In this document: piece by piece, positions 63,377 to 64,000 of the stretch | Numbering within the stretch: position 1 is the first letter of the stretch | Layout: the number at the start of each line of letters is the position of its first letter | Assembly: GCF_029193595.2 (NCBI RefSeq) | Contig: NZ_CP135052.1 | Coordinates: 3,534,001-3,598,000 of the forward strand | Length of the DNA: 64,000 nucleotides | Source of the DNA: Providencia hangzhouensis | GTDB lineage: Bacteria; Pseudomonadota; Gammaproteobacteria; Enterobacterales; Enterobacteriaceae | Reading direction: 5' to 3' | Notes under the pieces: model-generated | Told to the model about the DNA's origin: nothing | The model's database searches: none | What the model saw: only the letters and a program-made list of their open reading frames with translations | Position numbers and translations under genes: made by a program

Positions 63377-64000
63377 CTATTTATTCAGCAATGTATTTGC
63401 CATGTCATAATAAATTTCAGCCGCAAGATATAACTCTTTTATTTCAACAAACTCATCTTTAACATGAGCTTGAGCTAGTCCCCCAGGCCCCATAATAAGT
63501 GTAGGGATCTGGCTGGTAACCGAGAAAAAAGGCGCCTCACATGTCGCTTCAAATATTTCAGGTAGCGCTGTTTTTTCTGTGAAACGGCTCACTGTATCTA
63601 ATGCAACTTTAGTTAATTCGTGATCCGCTGGGATATCTGAAGCGGGAATAAATAAGTAATTGTCTAAGTGATAATCTATCTCTTCACCTTTATTATATTG
63701 CGCGATAGCTTGATGTAATCTCGCTTCTATTTCTTGTTTTTCTTCCCCTGGAACGAGTCTTCTATCTATTTCAATATCACAATGCTGAGGAACAATATTC
63801 GGAGCTGTGCCACCATTAATAGTGGTTATAATCATTGAAGCACTACCTAATAGTGGATGACTAATTTCCTCAACAGAAGCGCGATGTTGTTCTATAGCAG
63901 GTAGTATTTTAGACATCTTAGAAATTGCACTATCAGGATAACGAGTTTTTGCTGCATGGCCTGCAGTGCCTTTAGTACTTAAATTATAGCGGCTAACGCC
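63377..64000 (-). CDS. M20-family metallopeptidase/deacylase, C-terminal part
   Basis: The frame is open through the right edge, so 207 C-terminal residues are visible and the metal-binding N-terminus is missing. The lid or dimerisation domain begins GVSRYNLSTKGTAGHAAKTR, and INGGTAPNIVPQHCDIEIDRR is typical of ArgE/DapE/carboxypeptidase G2 relatives. Near the end, LIMGPGGLAQAHVKDEFVEI carries the conserved histidine that binds zinc. The likely role is hydrolysis of an N-acyl amino acid or dipeptide. It is upstream of a RidA-family gene and an ACS transporter. Confidence 0.8.
   Translation of the reverse strand, partial: GVSRYNLSTKGTAGHAAKTRYPDSAISKMSKILPAIEQHRASVEEISHPLLGSASMIITTINGGTAPNIVPQHCDIEIDRRLVPGEEKQEIEARLHQAIAQYNKGEEIDYHLDNYLFIPASDIPADHELTKVALDTVSRFTEKTALPEIFEATCEAPFFSVTSQIPTLIMGPGGLAQAHVKDEFVEIKELYLAAEIYYDMANTLLNK

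Overview
The window is a stretch of gammaproteobacterial chromosome of modest G+C content. Gene order and protein sequences point to the order Enterobacterales, family Morganellaceae, most likely Providencia (inferred from the sequence, without a database search). Almost every gene can be matched to an E. coli K-12 relative, but the window joins three blocks that lie far apart in E. coli: ppdB-ppdA-thyA-lgt-ptsP-rppH (left end), thiBPQ-polB-rapA-rluA-djlA-lptD-surA-pdxA-rsmA-apaG-apaH-folA (6.2-24.9 kb), and the ftsP/plsC/parC/parE to rpoD block (25.8-58.1 kb). The last 6 kb (58.1-64 kb) is accessory.

Layout. 0-6 kb: two pilin-like proteins, a Haemophilus-type thymidylate synthase, lipoprotein diacylglyceryl transferase, the PTS-Ntr enzyme I and the RNA 5'-pyrophosphohydrolase, all on the minus strand. 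6-9.5 kb: a TPP riboswitch followed by the overlapping thiamine ABC importer genes thiB-thiP-thiQ. 9.5-16 kb: DNA polymerase II, the RNA polymerase recycling ATPase RapA and RluA. 16-25 kb: a cluster of intergenic repeats, djlA divergent from the lptD-surA-pdxA-rsmA-apaG-apaH run (outer-membrane biogenesis, vitamin B6, rRNA methylation, Ap4A hydrolysis), then convergent folA. 25-35 kb: a LysE-type exporter, ftsP, plsC, topoisomerase IV (parC, parE), yqiA, cpdA and nudF. 35-40 kb: tolC, then the poorly understood ygiB-ygiC pair and ygiD. 40-50 kb: FMN riboswitch and ribB, ubiK, a solitary HicB-like gene with its own palindromic operator, hldE-glnE-ygiF, ygiM-cca and folB. 50-58 kb: plsY, an Aer-type energy taxis receptor, tsaD and the rpsU-dnaG-rpoD macromolecular synthesis operon.

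58-64 kb holds a multidrug-type MFS transporter with a small NTF2-like protein and a divergent LysR regulator, an HdeB-like periplasmic acid chaperone, and a possible catabolic operon (M20 peptidase running off the window, RidA-family protein, ACS-family MFS transporter).

No tRNA, rRNA, CRISPR array, insertion sequence or prophage was seen. The observations most worth following are: a fully readable switching model for the thiB TPP riboswitch; an FtsP signal peptide whose twin-arginine pair reads Arg-Cys; the orphan HicB-like regulator whose palindromes overlap its own promoter; the YgiB lipoprotein/YgiC ATP-grasp pair with a C-terminal Gly-Gly on YgiB; a family of palindromic intergenic repeats; and several genes missing from otherwise conserved E. 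coli neighbourhoods (uppP, yqiB, zupT, ttd).
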